This document shows, in pieces, positions 25,131 through 33,518 of a stretch of 64,000 nt of DNA (positions within the stretch are counted from its first letter, which is position 1; each line of letters begins with the position of its first letter). The stretch covers positions 1,705,766 through 1,769,765 of the forward strand of contig LT599017.1 of the NCBI GenBank assembly GCA_900079765.1, read 5' to 3'. Source of the DNA: an uncultured Eubacteriales bacterium. GTDB lineage: Bacteria > Bacillota > Clostridia > Oscillospirales > Oscillospiraceae. The notes under the pieces are model-generated. The model did no database searches and had not been told where the DNA came from. It was given only the letters and a program-made list of their open reading frames with translations. A program made the translations under genes and the position numbers.

Positions 25131-25508
25131 ATGAAATTTCCCAAAGGGCTGCTCTACTCCGAATCCCACGAGTGGGTCCAGAAGCTGGAGGGCGGCAGCG
25201 TCCGCATCGGCCTCACCGACTTTGCCCAGCACGAGCTGGGAGACCTGGTGTTTGTTAACCTGCCCCAGGTGGGGGACGCGCTGGACATCGGCGACAGCTT
25301 TTGCGACGTTGAGAGTGTGAAGGCGGTCTCCGACGTCTACAGTCCCCTCAACGGCACCGTGGCCGCCGTCAACGATGAGCTGATGGACGAACCCCAGCTC
25401 ATCAATGAAAGCCCCTATGACGCATGGCTGGTGGAGGTGGAGGCCATCGAGGAGTACGGCGAGCTGATGGACGCCGACGCCTACGCCGCGTTCTGCGAGA
25501 AGGGTTAA
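25131..25508 (+). CDS. gcvH: glycine cleavage system H protein
   Basis: 125-residue lipoyl carrier. The lipoylated lysine is Lys64 in DVESVKAVSDVYSP. It shuttles the aminomethyl intermediate between P, T and L proteins. AGGAGG precedes the ATG. No lipoate ligase or LipA/LipB gene is in the window. Confidence 0.97.
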   Translation: MKFPKGLLYSESHEWVQKLEGGSVRIGLTDFAQHELGDLVFVNLPQVGDALDIGDSFCDVESVKAVSDVYSPLNGTVAAVNDELMDEPQLINESPYDAWLVEVEAIEEYGELMDADAYAAFCEKG

Positions 25509-25511
25509 GCC

Positions 25512-26828
25512 ATGGGTACATATATACCGTCCACCGCCGAGCAGAGGGAGGAGATGCTGCGGGCGGTGGGGATCTCTTCGCTGGAGGAGCTCTATGATGT
25601 GATTCCCGGCACCATCCGGCTAAGCGGCAAAGACGCCGCCCCTGGCATGAGTGAGCTGGAAGCCGCCGCCGCCCTGCGCCGCATGGCGGCGAAAAACCGT
25701 GCGTTTGGCAGCATCTTCCGGGGCGCGGGGGCCTACGACCACTACATCCCCTCCGTCGTCAAGCGCGTTACCGCCAAGGAGGAATTCGTCACCGCCTACA
25801 CCCCCTATCAGGCTGAGATCAGCCAGGGCGTGCTTCAGTCCATCTTCGAGTACCAGACTATGATCTGTGCCCTTACCGGCATGGACGCGTCCAACGCCTC
25901 CATTTACGATGGGGCCTCGGCCGCGGGCGAGGCTGCCGCCATGTGCCGGGAGCGCAAGCGTGAGCGTATTTTGATCTCGGGCGCGGCCAACCCCATGGTC
26001 ATCCAGACCATCCTGACCTACTGCGAAGGGGTCAACGCCGCCGCAGAGGTCGTCCCTGTCAAGGACGGGAAAACCGATATGGACGCACTGAAGACCATGC
26101 TGAACGATACCGATGCGGGGGTCTACCTCCAGCAGCCCAACTACTTTGGTATGCTGGAGGACGCCGAGGCGGTGGGTGAGCTGGCCCACACTGCCGGGGC
26201 CAAGTTCATCATGGGGATCAACCCTATAGCCGCCGCGATTTTAAGGACGCCCCGGGACTGTGGGGCGGACATCGCCGTGGGCGAGGGGCAGCCGCTGGGC
26301 ATGCCCCTGGGCTTTGGCGGGCCCTACCTGGGCTTTATGGCGACCACCCAGGAGTTTCAGCGCAGGCTGCCCGGCAGGATCGTGGGCGAGACTACGGACG
26401 ACCGGGGCAGCCGCTGTTTCGTTCTCACCCTCCAGGCCCGGGAACAGCACATCCGGCGGGAGAAGGCCTCCTCCAACGTCTGCACCAACCAAGCCCTTTG
26501 CGCAATGACCGCGGCGGTCTATTTGGCCGCGATGGGTCCCGAGGGGCTGCGCCAGGCAGCTACACATAGCTATTCCAAAGCCCACTACCTGGCGGGAGAA
26601 CTTGGAAAGGTAAAAGGCTTTACGCAAATGAACCAGGGCGACTTTTTTCATGAGTTCGTCATGACCTGTCCCGTCCCGGCGGGCGAGCTGCTGGCTCGGC
26701 TGGAGAGGGAGGACATTCTGGGCGGGCTCCCGGTGGAGGGCGGCATCCTGTGGTGCTGTACCGAGAAGAACAGCAGGGCCGATATGGACCGTGTCGTGGC
26801 AATCGCGAAGGAGGTGGCGGGCGTATGA
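25512..26828 (+). CDS. gcvPA: glycine dehydrogenase (decarboxylating) subunit 1
   Basis: 438 residues, the N-terminal half of P protein in organisms with the split form. It begins with YIPSTAEQREEMLRAVG and includes the conserved YDGASAAGEAA and FGGPYLGFMAT stretches. It forms a heterotetramer with GcvPB; the PLP lysine is on the other subunit. It starts 3 bp after gcvH and overlaps gcvPB by ATGA. Confidence 0.96.
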   Translation: MGTYIPSTAEQREEMLRAVGISSLEELYDVIPGTIRLSGKDAAPGMSELEAAAALRRMAAKNRAFGSIFRGAGAYDHYIPSVVKRVTAKEEFVTAYTPYQAEISQGVLQSIFEYQTMICALTGMDASNASIYDGASAAGEAAAMCRERKRERILISGAANPMVIQTILTYCEGVNAAAEVVPVKDGKTDMDALKTMLNDTDAGVYLQQPNYFGMLEDAEAVGELAHTAGAKFIMGINPIAAAILRTPRDCGADIAVGEGQPLGMPLGFGGPYLGFMATTQEFQRRLPGRIVGETTDDRGSRCFVLTLQAREQHIRREKASSNVCTNQALCAMTAAVYLAAMGPEGLRQAATHSYSKAHYLAGELGKVKGFTQMNQGDFFHEFVMTCPVPAGELLARLEREDILGGLPVEGGILWCCTEKNSRADMDRVVAIAKEVAGV

Positions 26829-28261
26829 AACTGATTTTTGAGCGCAGCGTCCCGGGCCGCGCCTGCACCCTGCTGCCTGAGTGCGATGTGCCGGTTTCCT
26901 TTCTGCCAGAGCATATGAAAAGGGAAGAGGCTTTACAATTGCCTGAGCTCTCTGAGATCGATCTCTCCCGCCACTATACCGAGCTTGCAAAGCAGGTCTT
27001 TGGTGTGAACGACGGGTTCTATCCCCTGGGCTCCTGTACTATGAAGTATAACCCCGCCGTCAACGAGGAGATGGCCGCCCTGCCCGGCTTTGCGGGAGTT
27101 CATCCCCTCCAGGAGCCCCACACCGTCCAGGGCTGCCTGGAGGTGCTGGCGACGGCGGAGAAGCTGCTGTGCAAAGTCACCGGGATGGACGCCATGACCT
27201 TCCAGCCCGCGGCGGGTGCCCACGGCGAGTATACCGGTATGCTCATCATCAAGGCATACCATAAGGCCCGGGGCGACTTGGGCCGCACCAAGGTCATCGT
27301 CCCTGACTCAGCCCATGGTACCAACCCGGCTACCGCCGCCATGTGCGGTTTCCAGGTGGTGAACGTCCCCTCGGGGAGTGACGGCTGCGTGGACCTGGAC
27401 GCCCTGCGTGCCGCCGTCGGCCCGGACACGGCGGGGCTGATGCTGACGAATCCCAACACTTTGGGTCTCTTCGACAAGAACATCCTGGAGATCACCAGGA
27501 TCATCCATGACGCCGGGGGCCTCAACTATTACGACGGGGCCAACCTCAACGCTGTTATGGGGATGGCCCGTCCCGGGGACATGGGCTTTGACGTGGTGCA
27601 CCTTAACCTCCACAAGACCTTCTCTACCCCCCATGGGGGTGGCGGCCCCGGCTCAGGCGCGGTGGGGGTCAAGGCGTTCCTGGCCCGCCACCTGCCCAAG
27701 TTCCATGCCGCGGAGGGGCCGGAGGGGTTCTGCTTTGAGAAGCCGGAGGCCACCATCGGCAGCGTGAAGGAGTTCTACGGCAACTTCCTGGTGGTGGTGC
27801 GGGCCCTGTGCTATATGCTCGTTTTGGGTGAGGCGGGCCTGCGGGATGCGTCCCAGACCGCGGTGCTGAACGCAAACTATATGCGCGTCAGGCTGGCGCC
27901 TTACTGCCCAATGGCGTCGCAGGATATTTGCATGCACGAGTTCGTTATGACCCTGGCCGACCTGAAGCGGGAGACCGGCGTGTCGGCCAAGGACGTGGCG
28001 AAGGCCATGCTGGACTATGGGATGCATGCCCCCACCATGTACTTCCCCCTCATCGTAGAGGAAGCTCTCATGGTGGAGCCCACCGAGACAGAGAGCAAGG
28101 AGACCCTGGACTGGGCCTGCGACTGCATCATAGAGATTTTGAAGAGGGCAAAGGAGGACCCCGCGGCGGTCCAGGCCGCCCCCGTCAGCACCCCCATCGG
28201 CAGGCCCGACGAGGTCACCGCCGCCCGCAGCCCCAAGCTTCGGTGCGTATTTGGAGGATGA
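26825..28261 (+). CDS. gcvPB: glycine dehydrogenase (decarboxylating) subunit 2
   Basis: 478 residues from the ATG overlapping the gcvPA stop; a longer frame back to 26750 is inside gcvPA and is rejected. It carries the PLP lysine Lys264 in HLNLHKTFSTPHGGGGPG and the GSCTMKYNP and DSAHGTNPA motifs. Decarboxylates glycine and passes aminomethyl to GcvH. Confidence 0.97.
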   Translation: MKLIFERSVPGRACTLLPECDVPVSFLPEHMKREEALQLPELSEIDLSRHYTELAKQVFGVNDGFYPLGSCTMKYNPAVNEEMAALPGFAGVHPLQEPHTVQGCLEVLATAEKLLCKVTGMDAMTFQPAAGAHGEYTGMLIIKAYHKARGDLGRTKVIVPDSAHGTNPATAAMCGFQVVNVPSGSDGCVDLDALRAAVGPDTAGLMLTNPNTLGLFDKNILEITRIIHDAGGLNYYDGANLNAVMGMARPGDMGFDVVHLNLHKTFSTPHGGGGPGSGAVGVKAFLARHLPKFHAAEGPEGFCFEKPEATIGSVKEFYGNFLVVVRALCYMLVLGEAGLRDASQTAVLNANYMRVRLAPYCPMASQDICMHEFVMTLADLKRETGVSAKDVAKAMLDYGMHAPTMYFPLIVEEALMVEPTETESKETLDWACDCIIEILKRAKEDPAAVQAAPVSTPIGRPDEVTAARSPKLRCVFGG

Positions 28262-28262
28262 T

Positions 28263-29606
28263 ATGGCGGATTTTGACCTGATCGTGATTGGCGCGGGGCC
28301 CGGCGGCTATGTGGCCGCGCTGGAGGCAGCAGCACTGGGGAAGACGGTGGCCATCGCTGAGCGGCGGGAGGTAGGGGGTACCTGTCTCAACCGGGGCTGT
28401 ATCCCCACCAAGGCCCTGCTCCGGGCGGCCCGCACCTATCGCGAGGCGACTCAGAGTGCGGAGCTGGGCGTCACCGTGACCGGGGCGAACATTGATATGG
28501 AGGCCATGTACCTCCACGTGGACGAGGTGACCGCCAATCTCCGGAGCGGCATCGAGATTCTGCTCCATAAGGGTAAAGTAGAAATCCTTCACGGCGCAGC
28601 CCGCGTAGAGGGCGAGGGAAAGGTCAGCGTGGATGGGACGGAGTACACCGCCGGGCGCATTTTGCTGGCCGTCGGCTCCCGTCCCGCCAGGCCGCCAATT
28701 CCGGGGCTGGAGCTGCCCGGCGTCGTCACCAGCGACGAGCTGTTGGCGGGCCAGGGGGCGGACGCAGAGCGCATCGTAATCATCGGCGGCGGCGTGGTGG
28801 GGGTGGAGTTCGCCCAGATCTTCTCCGATCTGGGGCGGCAGGTCACGATTCTGGAGGCCCTGCCCCGTATCCTGAACAACATGGACCGGGAGATATCCCA
28901 AAACCTGAGTATGATACTCAAAAAGCGGGGTGTGGAGGTCCACGCCGGTGCAGCGGTGAATGGTATTGAGGCTGAAGACGGTGGGCTGGTCTGCCGGTAC
29001 ACCGAGAAGGAGACTGCCGCTGAGGTCGGGGCCGACTGCGTACTGGTCTGCACCGGCCGCCGTCCGGCCACCGAGGAGGTCTTTGCCCCCGGTGTGGGGC
29101 CGGAGCTGGAGCGGGGCTATGTTCGGGTGGACGAGAACTTCGAGACCGGGATGAAAGGCCTGTTCGCCGTAGGTGACATCGTGGCCGGAGGCGTACAGCT
29201 TGCCCACGCGGCGGAGGCCCAGGCGCGCAACGCCGTCCGGGCCATGTTCGGGGGAGTACCGTTTAAGAAGTTGGACCTTATCCCATCCTGTGTCTTTACC
29301 GACCCTGAGATCGCATCTGTGGGCATCACGGCTGACGAGGCCAAAGCTGCCGGGCGGTCGGTGGCGGTGCGCAAGTCCCTCACCTCGGCCAACGGGAAGG
29401 CCCTGGTGGAGGGGGCGGAGCGGGGCTTTGCAAAGCTGGTCTTCGACGGTGAGGGCGGGGCCCTGGTGGGCGCGCAGATCATGTGCCCCCACGCCTCTGA
29501 GATGATCGGGGGTCTGGCCACGGCGATTGTGGCGAGTCTGACCGGGGAGCAGCTTGCCGGGACCGTGTTCCCACACCCCACGGTGAGTGAAATTTTGAGT
29601 GTTTAA
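28263..29606 (+). CDS. lpdA: dihydrolipoyl dehydrogenase (L protein)
   Basis: Reoxidises the H-protein dihydrolipoate with NAD+. 447 residues. FAD-binding GAGPGGY at 10-16, redox disulfide Cys41-x4-Cys46 in GGTCLNRGCIPTK, NAD-binding GGGVVGVEFAQ, and the catalytic His438-Glu443 in HPTVSE from the dimer interface. No fused lipoyl domain. GGAGG lies five bases before the ATG, just after the gcvPB stop. Last gene of the operon. Confidence 0.96.
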   Translation: MADFDLIVIGAGPGGYVAALEAAALGKTVAIAERREVGGTCLNRGCIPTKALLRAARTYREATQSAELGVTVTGANIDMEAMYLHVDEVTANLRSGIEILLHKGKVEILHGAARVEGEGKVSVDGTEYTAGRILLAVGSRPARPPIPGLELPGVVTSDELLAGQGADAERIVIIGGGVVGVEFAQIFSDLGRQVTILEALPRILNNMDREISQNLSMILKKRGVEVHAGAAVNGIEAEDGGLVCRYTEKETAAEVGADCVLVCTGRRPATEEVFAPGVGPELERGYVRVDENFETGMKGLFAVGDIVAGGVQLAHAAEAQARNAVRAMFGGVPFKKLDLIPSCVFTDPEIASVGITADEAKAAGRSVAVRKSLTSANGKALVEGAERGFAKLVFDGEGGALVGAQIMCPHASEMIGGLATAIVASLTGEQLAGTVFPHPTVSEILSV

Positions 29607-29611
29607 AATCC

Positions 29612-29652
29612 CAAAAGCGAAAGGCCGGCGAGCATCGCCGGCCTTTCGTTTG
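29612..29652. terminator. bidirectional terminator between lpdA and the ABC-F gene
   Basis: CGAAAGGCCGGCGA / TCGCCGGCCTTTCG perfect 14-bp stem (29618-29648) with loop GCA; T-rich flank on plus (TTTGTT) and TTTTGGGATTTT on minus. Confidence 0.85.
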
Positions 29653-31143
29653 TTATTCGGGACGCTCAAGGCGCACCAACCTGGCCTTGACACCCTCCAG
29701 GAAGTCCTTGTCGTGCTCCACCAGAAGCAAAGTGGGATGGTAGTCTTTGATCAAGGCCTCGATCTGCATCCGGGAAAAGAGGTCGATATAATTGAGCGGC
29801 TCGTCCCAGATGTAAAGGTGAGCCGCCTCACAGAGGCTGCGGGCCAAGAGGACTTTCTTCTTCTGCCCGGCGCTGAACTCGGCCATGTCCTTTTCAAACT
29901 GGGCCCGGGAGAAGTCCAGCTTGCGCAGGATGGTTTTAAAGAGGCTCTCGTCGATCTTGCACTCCCGGGCGTACGCGGCAAGGTCACCCCGTAGAAAGGA
30001 CGCGTCCTGAGGCACCAGCGAGAGGATGAGGCCGGAGGCCAAGGTCAGCGTGCCGGTATGGCGGAGGTCATGTCCGGCGATCAGCTTTAAAAGGCTGGAT
30101 TTTCCCGCGCCGTTGCGGCCCGTGAGGGAGACCCGCTCCCCTTGCATGACTGTAAAGGAGATCGGCTTGCAGAGTGGCCCGTCCCCATAGTCCACGGCCA
30201 AATTAATGGCCTCCACCAGCCGTTTCTGTGGGTGGGCGAGGGGGTGGAGCTTTAGGCTCTCCGTCAGCTCAATATTTTTGAGGAGGCCGGACTTTTCCTC
30301 CACGGCGTCCTGCCGCCGGGCCTCCACGGACTTGGCCCGTTTCATTACCTTGGCGGCCTTGTGGCCGACGTAGCCCCGGTCGGGCTTCAGGCCTGAATTA
30401 CGGGTGGCGTACTTGGCGCTCTCCGCCTGGTCGGACCAGGAGGAGTTACGTTTTGCCGCGGCGTCCAAGCGGGAGATATCCTGCCTGAGCTTTTCATTTT
30501 CGGCACGCTCCCAAGCGTCCTGCCGGGCCTTGTTCTCCCACCAGGAGGAGAAATTTCCCTGCCGGACCTGGATGTCCAGCTTGTTGATGGACAGGATATG
30601 GTCGGTGCAGCCGTCCAGAAAGGCCCGGTCATGGGATACCAGGATGAAACCCTTCTTCCGGGCGAGGTACTCGCACACTACACGGCGGCCCTCCAGGTCT
30701 AAGTGATTGGTTGGCTCGTCGATGAGGAGAAAGCTGCCGGGGTGCAGAAAGAGGGCGGCCAGGAGCACCTTGGTCTTTTCCCCGCCCGAGAGGGTGGCGT
30801 AGGGGCGGTAGAGGACTGCGTCGTCCACCTCAAGAGCCGCCAGCTCCTTATAGATCTGCCAGGACTCCAGCTCCGGGTCCAGGCTCTCCAGCACGTCGAT
30901 GGTGTTTCGCTCCTGTTCGGGGACGGGGAACGGGAAATAGTCAAAGCTTACAGAGGCAGAGATGCTGCCCCGGTACTCATACTCGCCCTGGAGAAGCCGC
31001 AGAAAGGTGGTCTTGCCCCGGCCATTGCGGCCCACAAGGCCCAGCCGCCAGTCGGTATCGATTTGAAAGGAGACGTTTTCAAAGACGTTGTCGCTGCTGC
31101 CATCGTACCCAAAGGTGAGGCTTGATACGTTAATGAGGGACAT
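29653..31143 (-). CDS. ABC-F ATPase, Lsa/CplR-type ribosomal protection protein
   Basis: 496 residues, two ABC domains, no membrane segments. Domain 1: Walker A GRNGRGKTT (about 37-45), LSGGEKTKV and LLIDEPTNHLD. Domain 2: Walker A GRNGAGKSS, AEFSAGQKKKVLLA and a variant Walker B YIWDEPLNYID. The long charged linker between them is the antibiotic-resistance determinant of this class. The opening MSLINVSSLTFGYDG fits the clostridial Lsa/CplR group that protects ribosomes from pleuromutilin, lincosamide and streptogramin A. The ATG at 31143 is taken; a longer frame reads through an attenuator leader. Confidence 0.85.
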   Translation of the reverse strand: MSLINVSSLTFGYDGSSDNVFENVSFQIDTDWRLGLVGRNGRGKTTFLRLLQGEYEYRGSISASVSFDYFPFPVPEQERNTIDVLESLDPELESWQIYKELAALEVDDAVLYRPYATLSGGEKTKVLLAALFLHPGSFLLIDEPTNHLDLEGRRVVCEYLARKKGFILVSHDRAFLDGCTDHILSINKLDIQVRQGNFSSWWENKARQDAWERAENEKLRQDISRLDAAAKRNSSWSDQAESAKYATRNSGLKPDRGYVGHKAAKVMKRAKSVEARRQDAVEEKSGLLKNIELTESLKLHPLAHPQKRLVEAINLAVDYGDGPLCKPISFTVMQGERVSLTGRNGAGKSSLLKLIAGHDLRHTGTLTLASGLILSLVPQDASFLRGDLAAYARECKIDESLFKTILRKLDFSRAQFEKDMAEFSAGQKKKVLLARSLCEAAHLYIWDEPLNYIDLFSRMQIEALIKDYHPTLLLVEHDKDFLEGVKARLVRLERPE

Positions 31144-31161
31144 ATAAATCACATCCAGATA

Positions 31162-31201
31162 CAAAAATGAGGCGCAGGAAAGGATAACCTCCCCGCGCCC
31201 C
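31162..31201 (-). terminator. leader terminator (attenuator) in front of the ABC-F gene
   Basis: On the minus strand GGGGCGCGGGGAGG (31201-31188) pairs with CCTTTCCTGCGCCTC (31183-31169) around a TTAT loop, followed by ATTTTTG. It lies only about 20 bases before the start codon, so read-through is required for expression. Confidence 0.75.
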
Positions 31202-31307
31202 ATTTTGGGCATAAAAGGAGGGAGGACACGCAAACCAACTTCCCGCGCGGGATACGACAAAGCGAGCGGCATTTGCCGCCTTTGTCCTATCCACAAAATG
31301 CAGAAAG

Positions 31308-31319
31308 TTATTTGCGCAT
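31308..31319 (-). CDS. three-codon leader mini-ORF (Met-Arg-Lys) of the ABC-F gene
   Basis: ATG CGC AAA TAA on the minus strand, preceded at 7 bases by GGAGG (31331-31327), close to the predicted transcript start. Genes for antibiotic-resistance ABC-F proteins are often controlled by ribosome stalling on very short upstream ORFs that shift a downstream terminator. Everything needed is present: promoter, ribosome site, mini-ORF, alternative hairpins and terminator. Confidence 0.55.
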   Translation of the reverse strand: MRK

Positions 31320-31351
31320 CTTCCCGCCTCCAATTCCTTAATATTGAGCTT

Positions 31352-31380
31352 AGTATACCCAGTTTATCCGCATTTGTCAA
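31352..31380 (-). promoter_or_regulatory. promoter of the ABC-F gene leader
   Basis: Minus strand perfect TTGACA (31380-31375), 17-bp spacer, TATACT (31357-31352). The transcript then has about 200 nt of leader before the ABC-F start codon. Confidence 0.85.
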
Positions 31381-31403
31381 GGAAAGCACACGCTGCGCAT
31401 AAG

Positions 31404-32021
31404 ATGGAGAGACAGAATGGGGGTGGAGCGGTGGAACAGCGTTTCAGTTTGGGGCGGTCCGGCGGGACCCTTCTGGTACGGGATGAGGGGCCCAGGGCGG
31501 TTTTCGAGGTCGAGCTGCCGGACGACGGGCGGGGGCTATACAAGGCATACGCCCAAGGCAATGGGGGAAACCTGCTCCTGGGAACCCTGATGCCGGAGCG
31601 GGGCCGCCTGCGCCTGCGGCGGACGATGGCCATCAGTGAGCTGGAGCGGCGGGGCTGCTGGCCAGTGACGGGCGGGGAGGGGCGGCTGGAGTTTTTCTTC
31701 AACCAGAGCGGGCAGGGAAACGCCTGCGCTCCGGGCTGGAGCCGGGAGGAGAACCCTGCCCGGCTCATGGGGGAGCGGCTTTTGGTCCATGCCGCCGGGG
31801 AACTGCGAGGGACTCTCTTCCGGCGGGAGGAAGAGGGCTTTTCTCTGGCTGCGCCCATGGAGAAGGGAGGAGCCTTCCCCATGACGCCCCTCTTCTGCTT
31901 TGCCAGCCTGGAGACCCTATGCGGGCGGACCTACGCGGTTTTTCATTTTAATGGGCGCGGATATCCCATCTTCCAGAATAAAGAAAATAAGACAGGGCAT
32001 ACTGAGGGGGCAAATCAGTAA
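31404..32021 (+). CDS. conserved hypothetical protein
   Basis: About 205 residues, soluble, with no signal peptide. The segment LYKAYAQGNGGNLLLGTLMP followed by GRLRLRRTMAISELERRGCWP is a pattern I associate with uncharacterised clostridial proteins, but no domain name is known to me. The likely start is ATG 31404, or GTG 31431, which has a GGTGGAG site just upstream. It is divergent from the ABC-F gene and precedes two coat-like genes by 16 bp. Confidence 0.65.
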   Translation: MERQNGGGAVEQRFSLGRSGGTLLVRDEGPRAVFEVELPDDGRGLYKAYAQGNGGNLLLGTLMPERGRLRLRRTMAISELERRGCWPVTGGEGRLEFFFNQSGQGNACAPGWSREENPARLMGERLLVHAAGELRGTLFRREEEGFSLAAPMEKGGAFPMTPLFCFASLETLCGRTYAVFHFNGRGYPIFQNKENKTGHTEGANQ

Positions 32022-32037
32022 AAGGAGTGAAAACGCC

Positions 32038-32223
32038 ATGCCAAACCTCACCAGCAAGGAGCTTTCTGCCCTGTCCGACCAGCTTGGACTGGAAAAGGTC
32101 ATGTGCTGCAAATACCGGGCGGCGGCACAGGAGTGCACCGACCAGAGCATTAAGCCCAAGTTCCAGCAGTACGCCGACCAGCACAAGCAGAACTACGACT
32201 GTCTTCTGGGATATCTGAAATAA
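32038..32223 (+). CDS. small CotF-like spore coat protein
   Basis: A 61-residue helical protein (NLTSKELSALSDQLGLEKVM, then KYRAAAQEC and QQYADQHKQNYDCLLGYL). It resembles half of a CotF/ferritin-like coat domain with a repeated helix carrying Lys/Tyr/Cys residues. AAAGGAG lies before the ATG. The next gene, 15 bp on, encodes a second protein of the same type, so the two probably act together in the coat of spores. Expression by a mother-cell sigma factor is likely but no such promoter was identified. Confidence 0.72.
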   Translation: MPNLTSKELSALSDQLGLEKVMCCKYRAAAQECTDQSIKPKFQQYADQHKQNYDCLLGYLK

Positions 32224-32238
32224 GGGGGAACCGTACCA

Positions 32239-32493
32239 ATGAACGACCAAGAACACATGGACGACCTGCTGCTCTCTGAGAAGAAGATGAGCGACAACTA
32301 CGACATCTTTGCCTCCGAGTGCGCCAACATTCAGTTGAGGGACGAATTCATCAAGCTCTTTACCCAGGGCCACAAGACACAGACCGAGCTCTTCCAGACT
32401 GCCCAGCAGAAGGGGTGGTATCAGGTGGAGCAGGCCCCCGAGAACAAGATCACCGCCGCGTACCAGAAATATTCCAGCGACAAGCCCCAGTAA
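32239..32493 (+). CDS. CotF-like spore coat protein
   Basis: 84 residues. MDDLLLSEKKMSDNYDIFASEC and LRDEFIKLFTQGHKTQTELFQTAQQKGWYQVEQA match the coat F domain (an antiparallel helical pair, ending with the GWYxVxxA signature). Paired with the shorter protein upstream, followed by a terminator. Confidence 0.82.
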   Translation: MNDQEHMDDLLLSEKKMSDNYDIFASECANIQLRDEFIKLFTQGHKTQTELFQTAQQKGWYQVEQAPENKITAAYQKYSSDKPQ

Positions 32494-32513
32494 AAAAGTC
32501 TGAAGTTCTGCAA

Positions 32514-32553
32514 GCAGGGCAGGCCATTTTGGCCTGCCCTGCTGTACATTTTT
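32514..32553 (+). terminator. terminator of the coat gene pair
   Basis: GCAGGGCAGGCCA / TGGCCTGCCCTGC stem, TTT loop, followed by TGTACATTTTTG. Confidence 0.88.
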
Positions 32554-32606
32554 GAGAAACTATGGTAGACTATACCCCGCCAGAAAAACAGAGGAGGAAA
32601 ACAACA

Positions 32607-33017
32607 ATGGAGCAGAAAAAGAGCAAAAAGGGCCTTTTGATCGCACTTGCTGCGGTGGTTGTGGTGCTGATCGCCGCCATCGCGATCTATGCTGCCACCC
32701 GTCCCGAAGCCTCGGCTGAGAATAAGAGCATTACCGTCCAGGTCGTCCATGCCGATGGCAGCACCAAGGACTTTAAGCTGGCCACTGAACAGGAATTTCT
32801 GGGCAAAGCCCTAGTGGAGGGCGGCGTCGTGGAGGATAACCAGACCCAGTATGGCCTCTATGTCCTAACCGCCGACGGCGAGACTGTGGACGAGTCCAAG
32901 CAGGAGTGGTGGCTCATGACCAAGGATGGCGAGTCTATCATGGTGGGGGCCGATAGCCAGCCCATTGCGGACGGAGAGCACTATGAGCTGGTGTTCACCG
33001 TGGGGTACGACTCTTAA
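32607..33017 (+). CDS. DUF4430-like membrane-anchored extracytoplasmic protein
   Basis: 136 residues. A basic N-terminus and one hydrophobic segment (about 9-30) anchor it; the outer domain (about 38-136) has the DUF4430 look: ITVQVVHADGSTKDF, FLGKALVEGGVV and the WWLMTKDGESIMVGADSQPIADGEHYELVFT end. DUF4430 is related to the cobalamin-binding transcobalamin-like beta domain and occurs in surface proteins; ligand unknown. GAGGAGG precedes ATG 32607; an upstream in-frame ATG is not favoured. An extended -10 (TGG-TAGACT, 32564-32571) lies upstream. Confidence 0.75.
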   Translation: MEQKKSKKGLLIALAAVVVVLIAAIAIYAATRPEASAENKSITVQVVHADGSTKDFKLATEQEFLGKALVEGGVVEDNQTQYGLYVLTADGETVDESKQEWWLMTKDGESIMVGADSQPIADGEHYELVFTVGYDS

Positions 33018-33074
33018 AGCCTGCCCGCGCGAGACCGGGGAGCGCCCATTTATATGCAAAGGTAGAGGGATATT

Positions 33075-33476
33075 ATGACGGATTATTTTCACCTATCGGC
33101 CACCCCGGATGAGATTCGGGCCATCAGCACCCTGGGCCTCGCCCATCTGGGGGACGCAGTATTTGAGTTGATGGTGCGCTCCTGGCTGTGCATGCACGGG
33201 AAGGCCACCTCCAAGGGCCTCCACAAGGCCACGGTGTACTATGTGGCGGCCCCCGCCCAGGCCAGAGCCGCGGAAAAGATACTGCCCCTCCTCACCGAGG
33301 AGGAGGGGGACGTCTTCCGCCGGGGGCGCAACAGCAGCCCCCACACGGTCCCCAAGGCGGCCAGCCGGGAGGAGTATCAGACCGCTACGGCGCTTGAGGC
33401 CCTCTTTGGGCACCTCTATTTACAGGGGAAGACCGAGCGGCTCAACGAGCTCTTTGGGCTCATGATGGGGGAGTAG
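33075..33476 (+). CDS. mrnC: Mini-ribonuclease III
   Basis: 133-residue RNase III domain without a dsRNA-binding domain. LAHLGDAVFELMVR near residue 23 is the Mini-III catalytic motif with its conserved Asp, and RRGRNSSPHTVPK near residue 82 is the other family block. It matures 23S rRNA ends in Bacillus. The typical partner cysS is not adjacent; rqcH follows 42 bp later, so both act on ribosome biogenesis or quality control. Confidence 0.95.
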   Translation: MTDYFHLSATPDEIRAISTLGLAHLGDAVFELMVRSWLCMHGKATSKGLHKATVYYVAAPAQARAAEKILPLLTEEEGDVFRRGRNSSPHTVPKAASREEYQTATALEALFGHLYLQGKTERLNELFGLMMGE

Positions 33477-33518
33477 CTCCCAAACCAGGCGTAAAGACGG
33501 AAACTTCGAGGTTATTAT

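Noticed and set aside
31144-31389. An N-terminal extension of 82 residues on the ABC-F protein
   Set aside because: It reads through the mini-ORF leader and terminator; family members start at MSLINV, which is encoded at 31143.
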